Source: Candidatus Omnitrophota bacterium (GTDB lineage: Bacteria > Omnitrophota > Gorgyraeia > Gorgyraeales > Gorgyraeaceae). From it: a stretch of 9,500 bases of DNA. Where the stretch lies: positions 1 to 9,500 of the forward strand of contig JAHIUV010000222.1 of assembly GCA_018817035.1 (NCBI GenBank). The letters are read 5' to 3'. Below are positions 1 through 6,744 of this stretch, one piece after another. The position numbers and the translations under genes are program-made. The notes below the pieces were generated by a model. That model was not told where the DNA came from, did not search any database, and saw only the letters and a list, made by a program, of their open reading frames with translations. The stretch's first letter is position 1. Every line of letters begins with the position of its first letter.

Positions 1-30
1 ATTTGCAGAAAATGTAAGGAATTGATCTAA
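1..30 (+). CDS. rplX: 50S ribosomal protein L24, C-terminal end only (partial)
   Basis: Reading from base 1, the frame gives ICRKCKELI followed by a TAA stop at 28-30. This matches the usual L24 ending, in which a CxxC pair (here C-R-K-C) lies close to the C-terminus. L24 is an assembly-initiating protein of the large subunit. rplX is the normal neighbour directly upstream of rplE, which supports the call although only nine codons are visible. Its 3' end also carries AAGGA (16-20), the probable ribosome-binding site of rplE, so the two genes are likely translationally coupled. The rest of the gene lies outside the window. Confidence 0.85.
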   Translation: MCRKCKELI

Positions 31-31
31 T

Positions 32-628
32 ATGGTACCCAGACTGGAAGAGACATATAGAAAGAATATTATCCCGGCGCTGAAAGAGAAATTTGGTTAT
101 AAAAATTCTCTTCAGGCTCCAAAGATACAGAAAATAGTCCTGAACATGGGAATAGGCGCCGCCACACAGGATATAAAGATTTTAGAGCAGGCCATGGAAG
201 AGCTGGGCCTTATAACAGGCCAGAAACCCGCTATAACCAGGGCAAAGAAAGCCATAGCTAATTTCAAGATACGCAAAGGCGTTCCTGTTGGTTGTAAGGT
301 TACACTGCGCGGCGCGCGTATGTATGAATTTCTTGACAGGCTTGTAAATGTGGCATTGCCCAGGATCAGGGATTTCAGGGGCATAAACGCTAATTCATTT
401 GACCAAAAGGGTAATTATTCCCTGGGGTTAAAAGACCAGACGATATTCCCTGAAATCAATGTAGACAGGCTTCCCAGGACGCAAGGCATGGACGTTATTA
501 TGCAGATAAGGTCAAACTCCAGGGAAGAATCGTATGAATTACTGAGGCTCTTCGGTATGCCGTTCGCGGGAGGAAACTCCGCTAAAGGCGGACCAGCTGA
601 TGGCTGGGAAAAAGAAGCGGAGCGATAA
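32..628 (+). CDS. rplE: 50S ribosomal protein L5
   Basis: L5 binds 5S rRNA in the central protuberance of the large subunit and contacts the P-site tRNA. The 198-residue product has the typical start (RLEETYRKNIIPALKEKFGY), the KIVLNMGIG segment near residues 34-42, the TGQKPAITRAKKAIANFKIR block near 62-81 and the LPRTQGMDV segment near 147-155. The conserved family end, LLRLFGMPF, falls at about residues 170-178. A further 20 glycine- and charge-rich residues follow, so the protein is longer than the usual ~180. The ATG lies one base after the rplX stop, with AAGGA 11 bases upstream. The tail region carries GGAG (619-622), which probably serves as the rpsN ribosome-binding site. Confidence 0.98.
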   Translation: MVPRLEETYRKNIIPALKEKFGYKNSLQAPKIQKIVLNMGIGAATQDIKILEQAMEELGLITGQKPAITRAKKAIANFKIRKGVPVGCKVTLRGARMYEFLDRLVNVALPRIRDFRGINANSFDQKGNYSLGLKDQTIFPEINVDRLPRTQGMDVIMQIRSNSREESYELLRLFGMPFAGGNSAKGGPADGWEKEAER

Positions 629-631
629 AAA

Positions 632-817
632 ATGGCAAAAGAATGTTTGATAGCAAAACAGAAAAAGACTCCTAAGTTCAAAGTAAGAAAATACAATAGA
701 TGCCGTCTATGCGGAAGGCGTCGCGCGTATATGAGAAAGTTCCAGGTTTGTCGTATATGTTTCAGGGAAATGGCGTCCAGAGGGGAAATACCGGGCGTAA
801 CGAAAGCCAGTTGGTAA
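632..817 (+). CDS. rpsN: 30S ribosomal protein S14, zinc-binding (type Z)
   Basis: S14 is a late-assembling protein of the 30S head. The 61-residue length and two CxxC pairs (C24/C27 in CRLC and C40/C43 in CRIC) identify the short zinc-binding C+ form, not the ~100-residue zinc-free form. The C-terminus ([11 protein letters not shown]) is typical of the family. The start is three bases after the rplE stop. The best Shine-Dalgarno match is GGAG at 619-622, inside the rplE coding sequence, which suggests coupling. The gene sits in its standard place between rplE and rpsH. Confidence 0.98.
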   Translation: MAKECLIAKQKKTPKFKVRKYNRCRLCGRRRAYMRKFQVCRICFREMASRGEIPGVTKASW

Positions 818-840
818 CAGAATATTAAAGGGAGAACAGA

Positions 841-1239
841 ATGAGTTTAACAGATCCTATAGCAAATATGTTGACAGTAATAAGGAATGGGTTAATGGCC
901 AAAAAAATAAAAGTGGACGTTCCTTTTTCTAAAATATCCCAGGAAATATTAAGTATCCTTAAAAGAGAAGACTACGTAAAAGATTTTAAATTTATAGAAG
1001 ATAAAAAACAAGGGCTTTTAAGGGTTTACTTGAGATACACGAAAACAGGTGAGCCTGCTATAGAAGGCTTAAAGAGAGTATCGAAGCCCAGCCTCAGGAA
1101 TTACGTAGGCAAGGACAAAATACCGTCCGTCTTAAGGGGGCTTGGTATAGCGATATTGTCGACTTCCAGGGGAGTGGTAACGGATACGCAGGCAAAGGAG
1201 ATGCAGGCCGGAGGAGAGGTCCTGTGTTCCATATGGTAA
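841..1239 (+). CDS. rpsH: 30S ribosomal protein S8
   Basis: S8 binds the central domain of 16S rRNA and is needed for platform assembly. In some bacteria it also represses its own operon by binding mRNA near rplE. The 132-residue product has the canonical N-terminus (DPIANMLTVIRNG, residues 5-17), the central SKPSLRNYVG segment at 81-90, the STSRGVVTD motif near 107-115 and the C-terminal GGEVLCSIW, close to the family GGEVLCYVW. The length is normal. A clear GGAG lies at 831-834, six bases before the ATG. I see no obvious S8-binding stem near rplE, so autoregulation cannot be claimed from the sequence. Confidence 0.98.
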   Translation: MSLTDPIANMLTVIRNGLMAKKIKVDVPFSKISQEILSILKREDYVKDFKFIEDKKQGLLRVYLRYTKTGEPAIEGLKRVSKPSLRNYVGKDKIPSVLRGLGIAILSTSRGVVTDTQAKEMQAGGEVLCSIW

Positions 1240-1251
1240 GATGAGGAAAAA

Positions 1252-1788
1252 ATGTCACGTATAGGTAAAAAGTTAATACAAGTTCCTGATAAGGTCAAGA
1301 TAAAAATAGAATCCGGAAAGATATTTGCGGAGGGACCCAAGGGTAAACTCGAGTGGTTATTGCCTAAAGGTGTCGAGATCTGCCTGCAGGACAAAGAGCT
1401 CGCAGTAAAAAGGTTAAGAGAGGACAAGATAGGTTATTCCCTCCATGGACTGACAAGAGCATATATAAATAATATGATAATTGGCGTTAATGAGGGCTAT
1501 GTTAAACATCTGGAAATACATGGAGTCGGTTACCGCGCGCAGGCCCAGGGAAAATCAATCACCATGCAATTGGGTTTTTCACATCCTGTGATCTATTCTA
1601 TACCTGAAGGCATAAGCGTAAAAACGCCTAAGCCTAATCAGATAATCGTAGAAGGTATTGACAAGGCCATGGTCGGAGAAGTAGCGGCTGAGATAAGGGA
1701 TTATCTTAAGCCTGAGCCGTATAAAGGTAAGGGGATAAGATACGTAGGTGAACACGTAAGAAAGAAAGCCGGTAAGGCGGTAGCATAA
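1252..1788 (+). CDS. rplF: 50S ribosomal protein L6
   Basis: L6 binds 23S rRNA near the sarcin-ricin loop and the base of the L7/L12 stalk. The 178 residues are the normal length for the duplicated L6 fold. They start with MSRIGKK, carry EIHGVGYRAQ near residues 88-97 and end with the family signature around 154-175 (PEPYKGKGIRYVGEHVRKK). A GAGG at 1243-1246 precedes the ATG. The stop at 1786-1788 is followed immediately by a palindromic repeat that occupies the whole gap to rplR, which is unusual in this tightly packed operon. Confidence 0.98.
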   Translation: MSRIGKKLIQVPDKVKIKIESGKIFAEGPKGKLEWLLPKGVEICLQDKELAVKRLREDKIGYSLHGLTRAYINNMIIGVNEGYVKHLEIHGVGYRAQAQGKSITMQLGFSHPVIYSIPEGISVKTPKPNQIIVEGIDKAMVGEVAAEIRDYLKPEPYKGKGIRYVGEHVRKKAGKAVA

Positions 1789-1842
1789 TGACCCGTTCGA
1801 CATGCTCAGGGTCATCCTGAGCGACCGGTAGGGAGTCGTAGG
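1789..1842 (+). repeat. Palindromic repeat element filling the rplF-rplR gap
   Basis: The 54 bases between the rplF stop and the rplR start contain nested inverted repeats. GCTCAGG (1804-1810) pairs with CCTGAGC (1816-1822) across the five-base loop GTCAT. Outside this, TTCGAC (1796-1801) pairs with GTCGTA (1835-1840) with one mismatch, leaving an asymmetric bulge. A competing pair, TGACCC (1789-1794) with GGGTCA (1809-1814), overlaps the first stem, so the two inner folds exclude each other. The layout, TTCGACA-type arm, GCTCAGG, GTCAT, CCTGAGC, GTCGAAGG-type arm, resembles a dispersed repeat I recall from many environmental genomes. That identification is from memory. The 3' part also holds the likely rplR ribosome-binding site. 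Confidence 0.75.
1832..1835 (+). promoter_or_regulatory. rplR ribosome-binding site inside the repeat
   Basis: GGAG at 1832-1835, within AGGGAG (1830-1835), lies seven bases before the rplR ATG at 1843 and is the only good Shine-Dalgarno match there. It sits on the 3' arm of the palindromic repeat, in the predicted bulge next to the outer stem. Folding of the repeat could therefore affect its accessibility. The upstream frame has no other start codon before an in-frame TGA at 1789-1791. Confidence 0.6.
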
Positions 1843-2217
1843 ATGAGAAAAAAAATAATAAATAAAGCAGAATCAGGCAGGATAAAAAGACACTACAGGA
1901 TAAGGAAGAAAGTATCCGGCACAAAAGATAAGCCGAGGCTCAATGTCCATAGGAGTCATAAGAATCTATGTGTTCAGATTGTAGATGATATTGCGGGAAT
2001 AACACTGGCATCGTTTTCCACGAACGACAAGGATTTTAAGAAAAATTGTAAGTCAGGCGGGAATGTGGAAGCGGCAAAGAAGTTCGGCACCTATATTTCG
2101 GGTGAAGCCAGAAAAAAAGGCATAGAGGCCGTTGTATTTGACCGGGGTGGATACTTATATCATGGAAGAATAAAAGCGCTGGCTGATGCGGCCAGGGAGG
2201 CAGGGCTTAAGTTTTAA
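1843..2217 (+). CDS. rplR: 50S ribosomal protein L18
   Basis: L18 binds 5S rRNA together with L5 and anchors it to the large subunit. The 124-residue product has the basic N-terminal region ([15 protein letters not shown], 13-27), the [11 protein letters not shown] segment at 31-41, and the strongly conserved C-terminus from [13 protein letters not shown] (97-109) to REAGLKF. The length is normal. ATG 1843 is the only plausible start: the frame closes with TGA at 1789-1791 and contains no other usual start codon in between. The start codon follows the palindromic repeat directly. An A8 run at 1848-1855 lies just after the start. Confidence 0.97.
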   Translation: MRKKIINKAESGRIKRHYRIRKKVSGTKDKPRLNVHRSHKNLCVQIVDDIAGITLASFSTNDKDFKKNCKSGGNVEAAKKFGTYISGEARKKGIEAVVFDRGGYLYHGRIKALADAAREAGLKF

Positions 2218-2230
2218 TATATCGGAGGTT

Positions 2231-2749
2231 ATGTTGGCTGATAATAAAGGCAGGGCAAAAGATAAGTTCATAAGGAAAATAGAGAACGCTCAAGGGGAAC
2301 AGTATATAGAGAAAGTCATAGCTATTAATAGGGTCTCTAAGGTCGTAAAGGGCGGAAAGAGATTTTCTTTCACAGCTCTTGTAACCGTAGGAACCGGCAA
2401 GGGCAGGGTAGGTTGCGGGTATGGCAAAGCCAACGAAGTAGCCGAGGCGATAAAAAAGGCCCTTATTCAGGCGAAAAATAATATGTTTGAGGTAAAGTTA
2501 AGAGGAGGCACTATACCTCATGATGTTATGGGAAGATTTGGAGCCGGAAAAGTGCTTTTAAAACCTGCCTCAGAAGGAACGGGCGTTATAGCCGGCGGTA
2601 CAGTGCGCGCTATCTGTGACTCTGTGGGGATAAGGGATATACTTACTAAATCTCTCGGAACACAGAATCCTATCAATGTCACCAAGGCAACATTAGAGGG
2701 ATTGAAGAGCTTAAGGCTGGAACGTGACAGGTCAGGCCAAGAGGAATAA
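2231..2749 (+). CDS. rpsE: 30S ribosomal protein S5
   Basis: S5 lies at the mRNA entry side of the 30S subunit and contributes to decoding accuracy and helicase activity. From ATG 2231 the product is 172 residues. The S5 double-stranded-RNA-binding-like domain is evident ([20 protein letters not shown], 29-48; [10 protein letters not shown], 61-70), followed by the second domain with [13 protein letters not shown] (111-123) and the [10 protein letters not shown] segment (141-150). Ribosome-binding site GGAGG (2224-2228) is only two bases from ATG 2231 but five from the next codon, TTG 2234, so the true start could be one codon later. A longer frame from 2186 overlaps rplR and lacks family similarity. 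It was not chosen. Confidence 0.96.
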   Translation: MLADNKGRAKDKFIRKIENAQGEQYIEKVIAINRVSKVVKGGKRFSFTALVTVGTGKGRVGCGYGKANEVAEAIKKALIQAKNNMFEVKLRGGTIPHDVMGRFGAGKVLLKPASEGTGVIAGGTVRAICDSVGIRDILTKSLGTQNPINVTKATLEGLKSLRLERDRSGQEE

Positions 2750-2752
2750 AAA

Positions 2753-3208
2753 ATGAAAATAGAAGATTTAAAACCATCAGTAGGCTCGAAGAAAAGAAAA
2801 AAAAGAGTTGGCAGGGGGCCTGGGTCAGGGCATGGTAAGACATCCACCAGAGGACAAAAGGGCCAAATGTCACGCACAGGAAAAGGCGTGACTCCTGGTT
2901 TTGAAGGCGGACAGATGCCTTTAATAAGGAGATTGCCTAAGAGGGGATTTAATAAAAGACCGAACCCAGGGTATCATTCTATAAATCTTGCCCTCCTTTC
3001 CGGCTTAAAAAAAGAAGCGTCTATTACACCTGAGTTATTAAAAGAAAAGAAGTTGATAAAAAAGTCCGTTGATTTCCTGAAAATATTAGGAGATGGGGAG
3101 ATAACTGTCCCGGTAAGCATAAAGGCCCATGCCTTCTCAAGATCAGCACAGGAAAAAATCAAGAATGCCGGCGGCAAATGCGAGATAATTTCCCGGAAAA
3201 AGACTTAA
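2753..3208 (+). CDS. rplO: 50S ribosomal protein L15
   Basis: L15 is a late-assembly protein of the large subunit with a long basic extension that reaches into 23S rRNA. The 151-residue product shows the typical N-terminal order: LKPSVGSKKRKKRVGRGPGSGHGKT, then RGQKGQ, then GFEGGQMPLIRRLPKRGF at about 49-66. A small globular C-terminal domain follows (ITVPVSIKAHAFSRSAQEKI, near 117-136). The ATG is three bases after the rpsE stop, and GAGG at 2741-2744 lies inside rpsE. In most bacteria rpmD (L30) sits between rpsE and rplO. Here there is no space for it. Confidence 0.97.
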   Translation: MKIEDLKPSVGSKKRKKRVGRGPGSGHGKTSTRGQKGQMSRTGKGVTPGFEGGQMPLIRRLPKRGFNKRPNPGYHSINLALLSGLKKEASITPELLKEKKLIKKSVDFLKILGDGEITVPVSIKAHAFSRSAQEKIKNAGGKCEIISRKKT

Positions 3209-3222
3209 TTTAATAAAATACT

Positions 3223-4569
3223 ATGCTCAAGGCGTTAGCGAATTCTTTTAAAATACCAGACCTTAGGAAAAAGCTTTTTATAACCCTGATGCTTTTAGCT
3301 GTTTACAGGGTAGGCGCTTATATTCCTACTCCGGGAGTGAACGGCGCGGCGCTTGTGCAGTTTTTTCAAAATGTAGCCAAGACCCAGGGTGGTACGCTCT
3401 TTGGCATAATGAACATGTTCTCCGGCGGAGCGCTGACGAGGTTGACTATTTTCGCGTTGGGCATCATGCCGTATATTTCAGCGTCGATCATATTACAGCT
3501 TTTGGTCACGGTAGTGCCTCATCTTGAAAAATTATCAAAAGAGGGCGAAGCGGGAAGGCGCAAGATAATACAGTATACACGTTACGGCACGGTAGTGCTC
3601 GCGATAGTCCAATCGTTCTTTATCAGTCTTTGGCTTGAGAATCCGGCCAGGTTCCAGGGGCTTACGATAGTCGATGTCCCCGGGTGGGGATTTAGATTTC
3701 TTACTGTTGTCACCCTGACGACAGGCACGGCTTTTATAATGTGGCTTGGCGAGCAGATCCAAGAGCGAGGAATAGGGAATGGTATATCCCTGATAATTAC
3801 CGCGGGTATTATATCAAGGCTCCCGACAGCTCTTTACCAGGTATTTGTTTTGGTTTCTCCGTTTGCTCCTGAGAAAAGACAGCTGAACCCCTTTACTATA
3901 GCGCTGATCTCTATTATAGGAGTAGCGGTCACAGTGGCTGTTATTTTAATTACTCAGGGCCAGCGAAAGATACCCGTACAATACGCCAAAAGGATAATAG
4001 GAAGAAAGGTTTACGGCGGCCAGTCGACATATATACCTTTGAGAGTCAATCAGGCAGGCGTAATACCTATAATCTTCGCGCAGTCTATAATATTATTTCC
4101 GGCTACCATAGCGGGATTTATACCTAATGTCGGCTTGCAGAGCATAGCGCAGTCGTTGGTAAGAGGCCAGATATTATATACGGTCGTATACAGTTTATTG
4201 ATCATATTTTTCGCGTATTTTTATACAGCTATAACATTTAATCCGGCTGATGTGGCGGATAACATGAAAAAATATGGGGGTTTCGTGCCCGGCGTAAGGC
4301 CCGGTAGGAAAACAGCTGAGTATTTTGACTTTATAATGACGAGGATAACCCTTCCGGGCGCTATATTTTTAGCGTTCATAGCGGTGTTCCCGGATATGCT
4401 GGGCGCATGGCTTAAGGTGCCTTATCTGATAGCGAGTTTCTTTGGCGGCACAGCGCTTCTTATCGTAGTAGGTGTTATGCTGGATACGATGAGGCAAATA
4501 GAGTCACAGCTTTTAATGAGGCATTACGACGGATTTATGAAGAAGGGTAGAATACGGGGACGAAGATAA
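3223..4569 (+). CDS. secY: Protein translocase subunit SecY
   Basis: SecY is the membrane channel of the Sec translocon, acting with SecE and SecG and driven by SecA or the ribosome. The 448 residues fit the family and show about ten hydrophobic membrane segments. Recognisable parts are the first segment (~17-36), GIMPYISASIILQLL (80-94), KEGEAGRRK (106-114), ERGIGNGISL (181-190), the cytoplasmic loop near QGQRKIPVQYAKR (245-257), FNPADVADNMKK (339-350) with PGVRPGR (356-362), and the basic C-terminus (RHYDGFMKKGRIRGRR). No Shine-Dalgarno sequence is visible in the 14-base gap before ATG 3223, which is A/T-rich. The final base of its stop is the first base of the adk start codon. Confidence 0.98.
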   Translation: MLKALANSFKIPDLRKKLFITLMLLAVYRVGAYIPTPGVNGAALVQFFQNVAKTQGGTLFGIMNMFSGGALTRLTIFALGIMPYISASIILQLLVTVVPHLEKLSKEGEAGRRKIIQYTRYGTVVLAIVQSFFISLWLENPARFQGLTIVDVPGWGFRFLTVVTLTTGTAFIMWLGEQIQERGIGNGISLIITAGIISRLPTALYQVFVLVSPFAPEKRQLNPFTIALISIIGVAVTVAVILITQGQRKIPVQYAKRIIGRKVYGGQSTYIPLRVNQAGVIPIIFAQSIILFPATIAGFIPNVGLQSIAQSLVRGQILYTVVYSLLIIFFAYFYTAITFNPADVADNMKKYGGFVPGVRPGRKTAEYFDFIMTRITLPGAIFLAFIAVFPDMLGAWLKVPYLIASFFGGTALLIVVGVMLDTMRQIESQLLMRHYDGFMKKGRIRGRR

Positions 4570-5231
4570 TGCGAATGGTATTTTTGGGGCCGCCCGGAGC
4601 GGGCAAGGGAACGCAAGCGGTCATGCTCTCTGAAAAATTGAATTTTCTGCATCTTTCTACAGGTGATATCCTGCGGGAGAATGTAAAGAATAACACTGAG
4701 ATAGGCAGGAAGGCAAAATCCTTTATGGACAAAGGAGACCTTGTTACCGACGATATAGTGGTAGCAATGATGCTGGATAAGATAGCCAAGGACGCTAAAG
4801 ACAAAGATTTTATATTGGATGGTTTTCCCAGGACTATATACCAAGCCAGGAAGATAGACGAGGAATTGGATAAGCTAAAAATTCCGATAGACCTTGTAGT
4901 GTATTTTGAAACGAGCCTTAAGATAGTGATATTCAGGCTGACAGGCAGGAGGTTGTGCAAGGACTGCGGCGCGAACTACCATATCGTTAATATGCCTCCA
5001 AAAAAAGAAGGTGTATGCGATAAATGCGGATCCGAGCTTTACCAGAGAAAAGACGATAAAGAAGAGACCATAAAAAACAGGCTGGATGTTTATAACAGCC
5101 AGACAAAGACACTGATAGACTATTACAGGGAAAAAGGTATACTTGAAGAAACCTCCGGCGACCTGGACGCGGGCATAGTTTACGAAAAGCTATCAGGAAT
5201 ATTAAATGATAGAAATAAGATCCGAACGTGA
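4569..5231 (+). CDS. adk: Adenylate kinase, zinc-LID type
   Basis: This cytoplasmic enzyme interconverts ATP + AMP and 2 ADP. The 220-residue product begins with the P-loop GPPGAGKGT (7-15), followed by STGDILRE (30-37) in the AMP-binding part and DGFPRT (84-89). The LID carries four cysteines, C130/C133 and C150/C153, in the CxxC...CxxC pattern that binds structural zinc in many bacterial enzymes. The LID arginine segment, with TGRR (125-128), is present, as is KNRLDVY near 169-175. The start overlaps the secY stop (TAATG) and the end overlaps map by 26 bases. This secY-adk-map order is common in bacteria and suggests translational coupling. Confidence 0.98.
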   Translation: MRMVFLGPPGAGKGTQAVMLSEKLNFLHLSTGDILRENVKNNTEIGRKAKSFMDKGDLVTDDIVVAMMLDKIAKDAKDKDFILDGFPRTIYQARKIDEELDKLKIPIDLVVYFETSLKIVIFRLTGRRLCKDCGANYHIVNMPPKKEGVCDKCGSELYQRKDDKEETIKNRLDVYNSQTKTLIDYYREKGILEETSGDLDAGIVYEKLSGILNDRNKIRT

Positions 5232-5949
5232 AATATCTCTTATGCTGGAGGCAGGTAAAGTCGTAAGAGATGTCCTTGCCAGTATTGAGAAGATAGTAAA
5301 GCCGGGAGTTACGACAAAAGAACTTGATAGTGACGCTGAGTATCTGATAAAAAAGCTCGGCGCCAGGCCGGCTTTTAAAGGTTACAGAGGTTTTCCCGGA
5401 AGCATCTGCTCTTCTATAAACGAGCAGGTTGTCCATGGGATACCCGGAGACACAAGGCTTCGCTCAGGCGATATCTTAAGCATAGACGTAGGTGTTGAAA
5501 AAAAAGGATTTTACGCTGACGCGGCGATTACGGTAGAAGTAGGCGATAACGTAACAGAGAATGCCAGGAAGTTGATAGCTGTTACTAAAGAATCGCTGCG
5601 ATTGGGGATAGAACAGGCAGTCGAAGGCAACAGGCTCTTTGATATTTCTCATGCGATACAGAAATACGTTGAGAGTAGCGGATATTCCGTGGTAAGGGAT
5701 TTCGTGGGGCATGGCATAGGCGAACAGATGCACGAGGATCCGGAGATACCTAATTTCGGAAAACCTGGGACAGGGCCAAGACTGAAAAAAGGCATGGCGC
5801 TGGCGATCGAGCCCATGGTAAACGCCGGCGGTTTCGAGGTCAGTATCATGAAAGACGGTTGGACAGTTGTAACGAAAGACAAAAAATTATCAGCTCATTT
5901 CGAACATACGGTGTGCATAACGGATAAGGGCCCGAAAATATTAACATAG
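5206..5949 (+). CDS. map: Methionine aminopeptidase, type I
   Basis: The enzyme removes the initiator methionine from new proteins when the second residue is small. All expected active-site residues are present in the 247-residue product: H77 in VVHGIP; metal ligands D94 (SIDVG), D105 (YADAA), H169 (GHGIG), E202 (IEPMV) and E233 (HFEHT); and H176. There is no insertion between the two halves of the catalytic domain, and no N-terminal zinc-finger extension, which fits the short bacterial type Ia form. The ATG lies 26 bases inside adk in another frame, with AGGA at 5195-5198 seven bases upstream. The family N-terminus (IEIRSEREISLMLEAGKVV) supports this start. Confidence 0.98.
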   Translation: MIEIRSEREISLMLEAGKVVRDVLASIEKIVKPGVTTKELDSDAEYLIKKLGARPAFKGYRGFPGSICSSINEQVVHGIPGDTRLRSGDILSIDVGVEKKGFYADAAITVEVGDNVTENARKLIAVTKESLRLGIEQAVEGNRLFDISHAIQKYVESSGYSVVRDFVGHGIGEQMHEDPEIPNFGKPGTGPRLKKGMALAIEPMVNAGGFEVSIMKDGWTVVTKDKKLSAHFEHTVCITDKGPKILT

Positions 5950-5961
5950 AAAGATGAAAAT

Positions 5962-6180
5962 ATGGCAAAGGAAGAAGCAATAGAAGTAGAAGGAACAGTA
6001 TTTGAGTCATTGCCCAATGCAATGTTCAAGGTCGAGTTGGAGAATGGGCACAAGGTTCTCGCCCATATTTCCGGCAAGATGAGGATGCATTTCATAAAGA
6101 TCCTGCCGGGCGATAAAGTAAAGATGGAACTTTCGCCTTATGACCTTACGAGGGGCAGGATAACATACAGGTCTAAATAA
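5962..6180 (+). CDS. infA: Translation initiation factor IF-1
   Basis: IF-1 binds the 30S A site during initiation and assists IF-2 and IF-3. The 72-residue product has the standard length and the single OB-fold sequence: [13 protein letters not shown] at the start, [14 protein letters not shown] (17-30), [10 protein letters not shown] (32-41) and the closing [14 protein letters not shown] (57-70). It lies 12 bases after map and 15 before rpmJ, the usual map-infA-rpmJ order. Only a weak purine stretch (AGAAAGATGA) precedes the ATG, so the ribosome-binding site is poor by eye. Confidence 0.98.
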   Translation: MAKEEAIEVEGTVFESLPNAMFKVELENGHKVLAHISGKMRMHFIKILPGDKVKMELSPYDLTRGRITYRSK

Positions 6181-6195
6181 CTAAGGGGTATTAAA

Positions 6196-6309
6196 ATGAA
6201 GGTTAAGCCATCAGTAAAGACAATTTGTGAGAAATGCAAGGTAATAAGGCGTAAAGGTGTGGTAAGGATTATTTGCAGTAATCCAAAGCATAAACAGAGA
6301 CAGGGATAG
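6196..6309 (+). CDS. rpmJ: 50S ribosomal protein L36, zinc-binding form
   Basis: Translation from ATG 6196 gives 37 residues starting [19 protein letters not shown] and ending KHKQRQG, the standard bacterial L36. It has the zinc ribbon C11, C14, C27 and H32, so it is the C+ form. L36 is the smallest large-subunit protein and binds 23S rRNA near the L7/L12 stalk base. AAGGGG (6183-6188) lies seven bases before the start. The gene occupies its usual place between infA and rpsM. The last base of its stop is the first base of three heptamer-like repeats. Confidence 0.98.
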   Translation: MKVKPSVKTICEKCKVIRRKGVVRIICSNPKHKQRQG

Positions 6310-6329
6310 TTAACGGTTCACGGTTGATA
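6309..6329 (+). repeat. Three degenerate heptamers between rpmJ and rpsM
   Basis: Three consecutive seven-base units read GTTAACG (6309-6315), GTTCACG (6316-6322) and GTTGATA (6323-6329). They share GTT at the start and A at the fifth position. The first two differ at only one base. They sit in the 37-base gap before rpsM, just ahead of its ribosome-binding site. The array is short and degenerate, so it could be chance or the remnant of a simple-repeat family. Confidence 0.45.
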
Positions 6330-6346
6330 GATTAAGGAGCGGGAAT

Positions 6347-6742
6347 ATGGCGAGGATTTCAGGAATAGATCTACCGAAAGAAAAGCGAATAGAAATCGCG
6401 TTGACCTATATATATGGCATAGGTCGCCAATCTTCTAACAAGATATTAAAGGCAGCCGGGGTCAGTCCTGATACCAGGGCAAAAGACCTGAAGGAAGAAG
6501 AAGTATCCAGGATTGCCGCCATTATCCAGAAAGAATGTAAGGTCGAAGGTGATTTGAGAAGGGATACCGCGCAGAATATAAAACGTCTAATTGAAATAGG
6601 TTCTTACAGAGGATATAGGCACAGGCGGTCTCTTCCCGTGAGAGGACAAAGGACCAAAACTAACGCAAGGACCCGAAAAGGTCCCAGAAAGACAGTCGGA
6701 GTTGTAAGAAAAGGTAAAACACAGGCGCCGGCAGGAGAATAA
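6347..6742 (+). CDS. rpsM: 30S ribosomal protein S13
   Basis: S13 lies in the 30S head and forms bridges to the large subunit and contacts with P-site tRNA. The 131-residue product starts with [20 protein letters not shown], has the helix-turn segment [14 protein letters not shown] (21-34), the GDLRRDT segment (68-74) and the basic signature [20 protein letters not shown] (91-110), followed by GPRKTV. AAGGAG at 6334-6339 is seven bases upstream of the ATG. This is the first gene of the alpha block. In some bacteria S4 represses the block through an mRNA pseudoknot here, but the 37-base gap shows no convincing one. Confidence 0.98.
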   Translation: MARISGIDLPKEKRIEIALTYIYGIGRQSSNKILKAAGVSPDTRAKDLKEEEVSRIAAIIQKECKVEGDLRRDTAQNIKRLIEIGSYRGYRHRRSLPVRGQRTKTNARTRKGPRKTVGVVRKGKTQAPAGE

Positions 6743-6744
6743 AA

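Noticed and set aside
1848..1855. A8 run just after the rplR start (also at 2797-2804 and 5498-5505) as a programmed slippage site
   Set aside because: All three genes are intact in one frame and match their families on both sides of the run. Such runs are expected with lysine-rich, A-rich coding sequence.
2186..2230. Longer rpsE start within rplR, adding 15 residues
   Set aside because: The added residues do not resemble S5, and a strong GGAGG lies just before ATG 2231.
4535..4960. A 141-residue minus-strand open frame opposite secY/adk
   Set aside because: It lies antisense to secY and adk, both with complete conserved motifs, and its product shows no recognisable domain.
4987..5436. A 149-residue minus-strand open frame opposite adk/map
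   Set aside because: It is a shadow of two confident enzymes, and nothing in its translation looks like a protein family.
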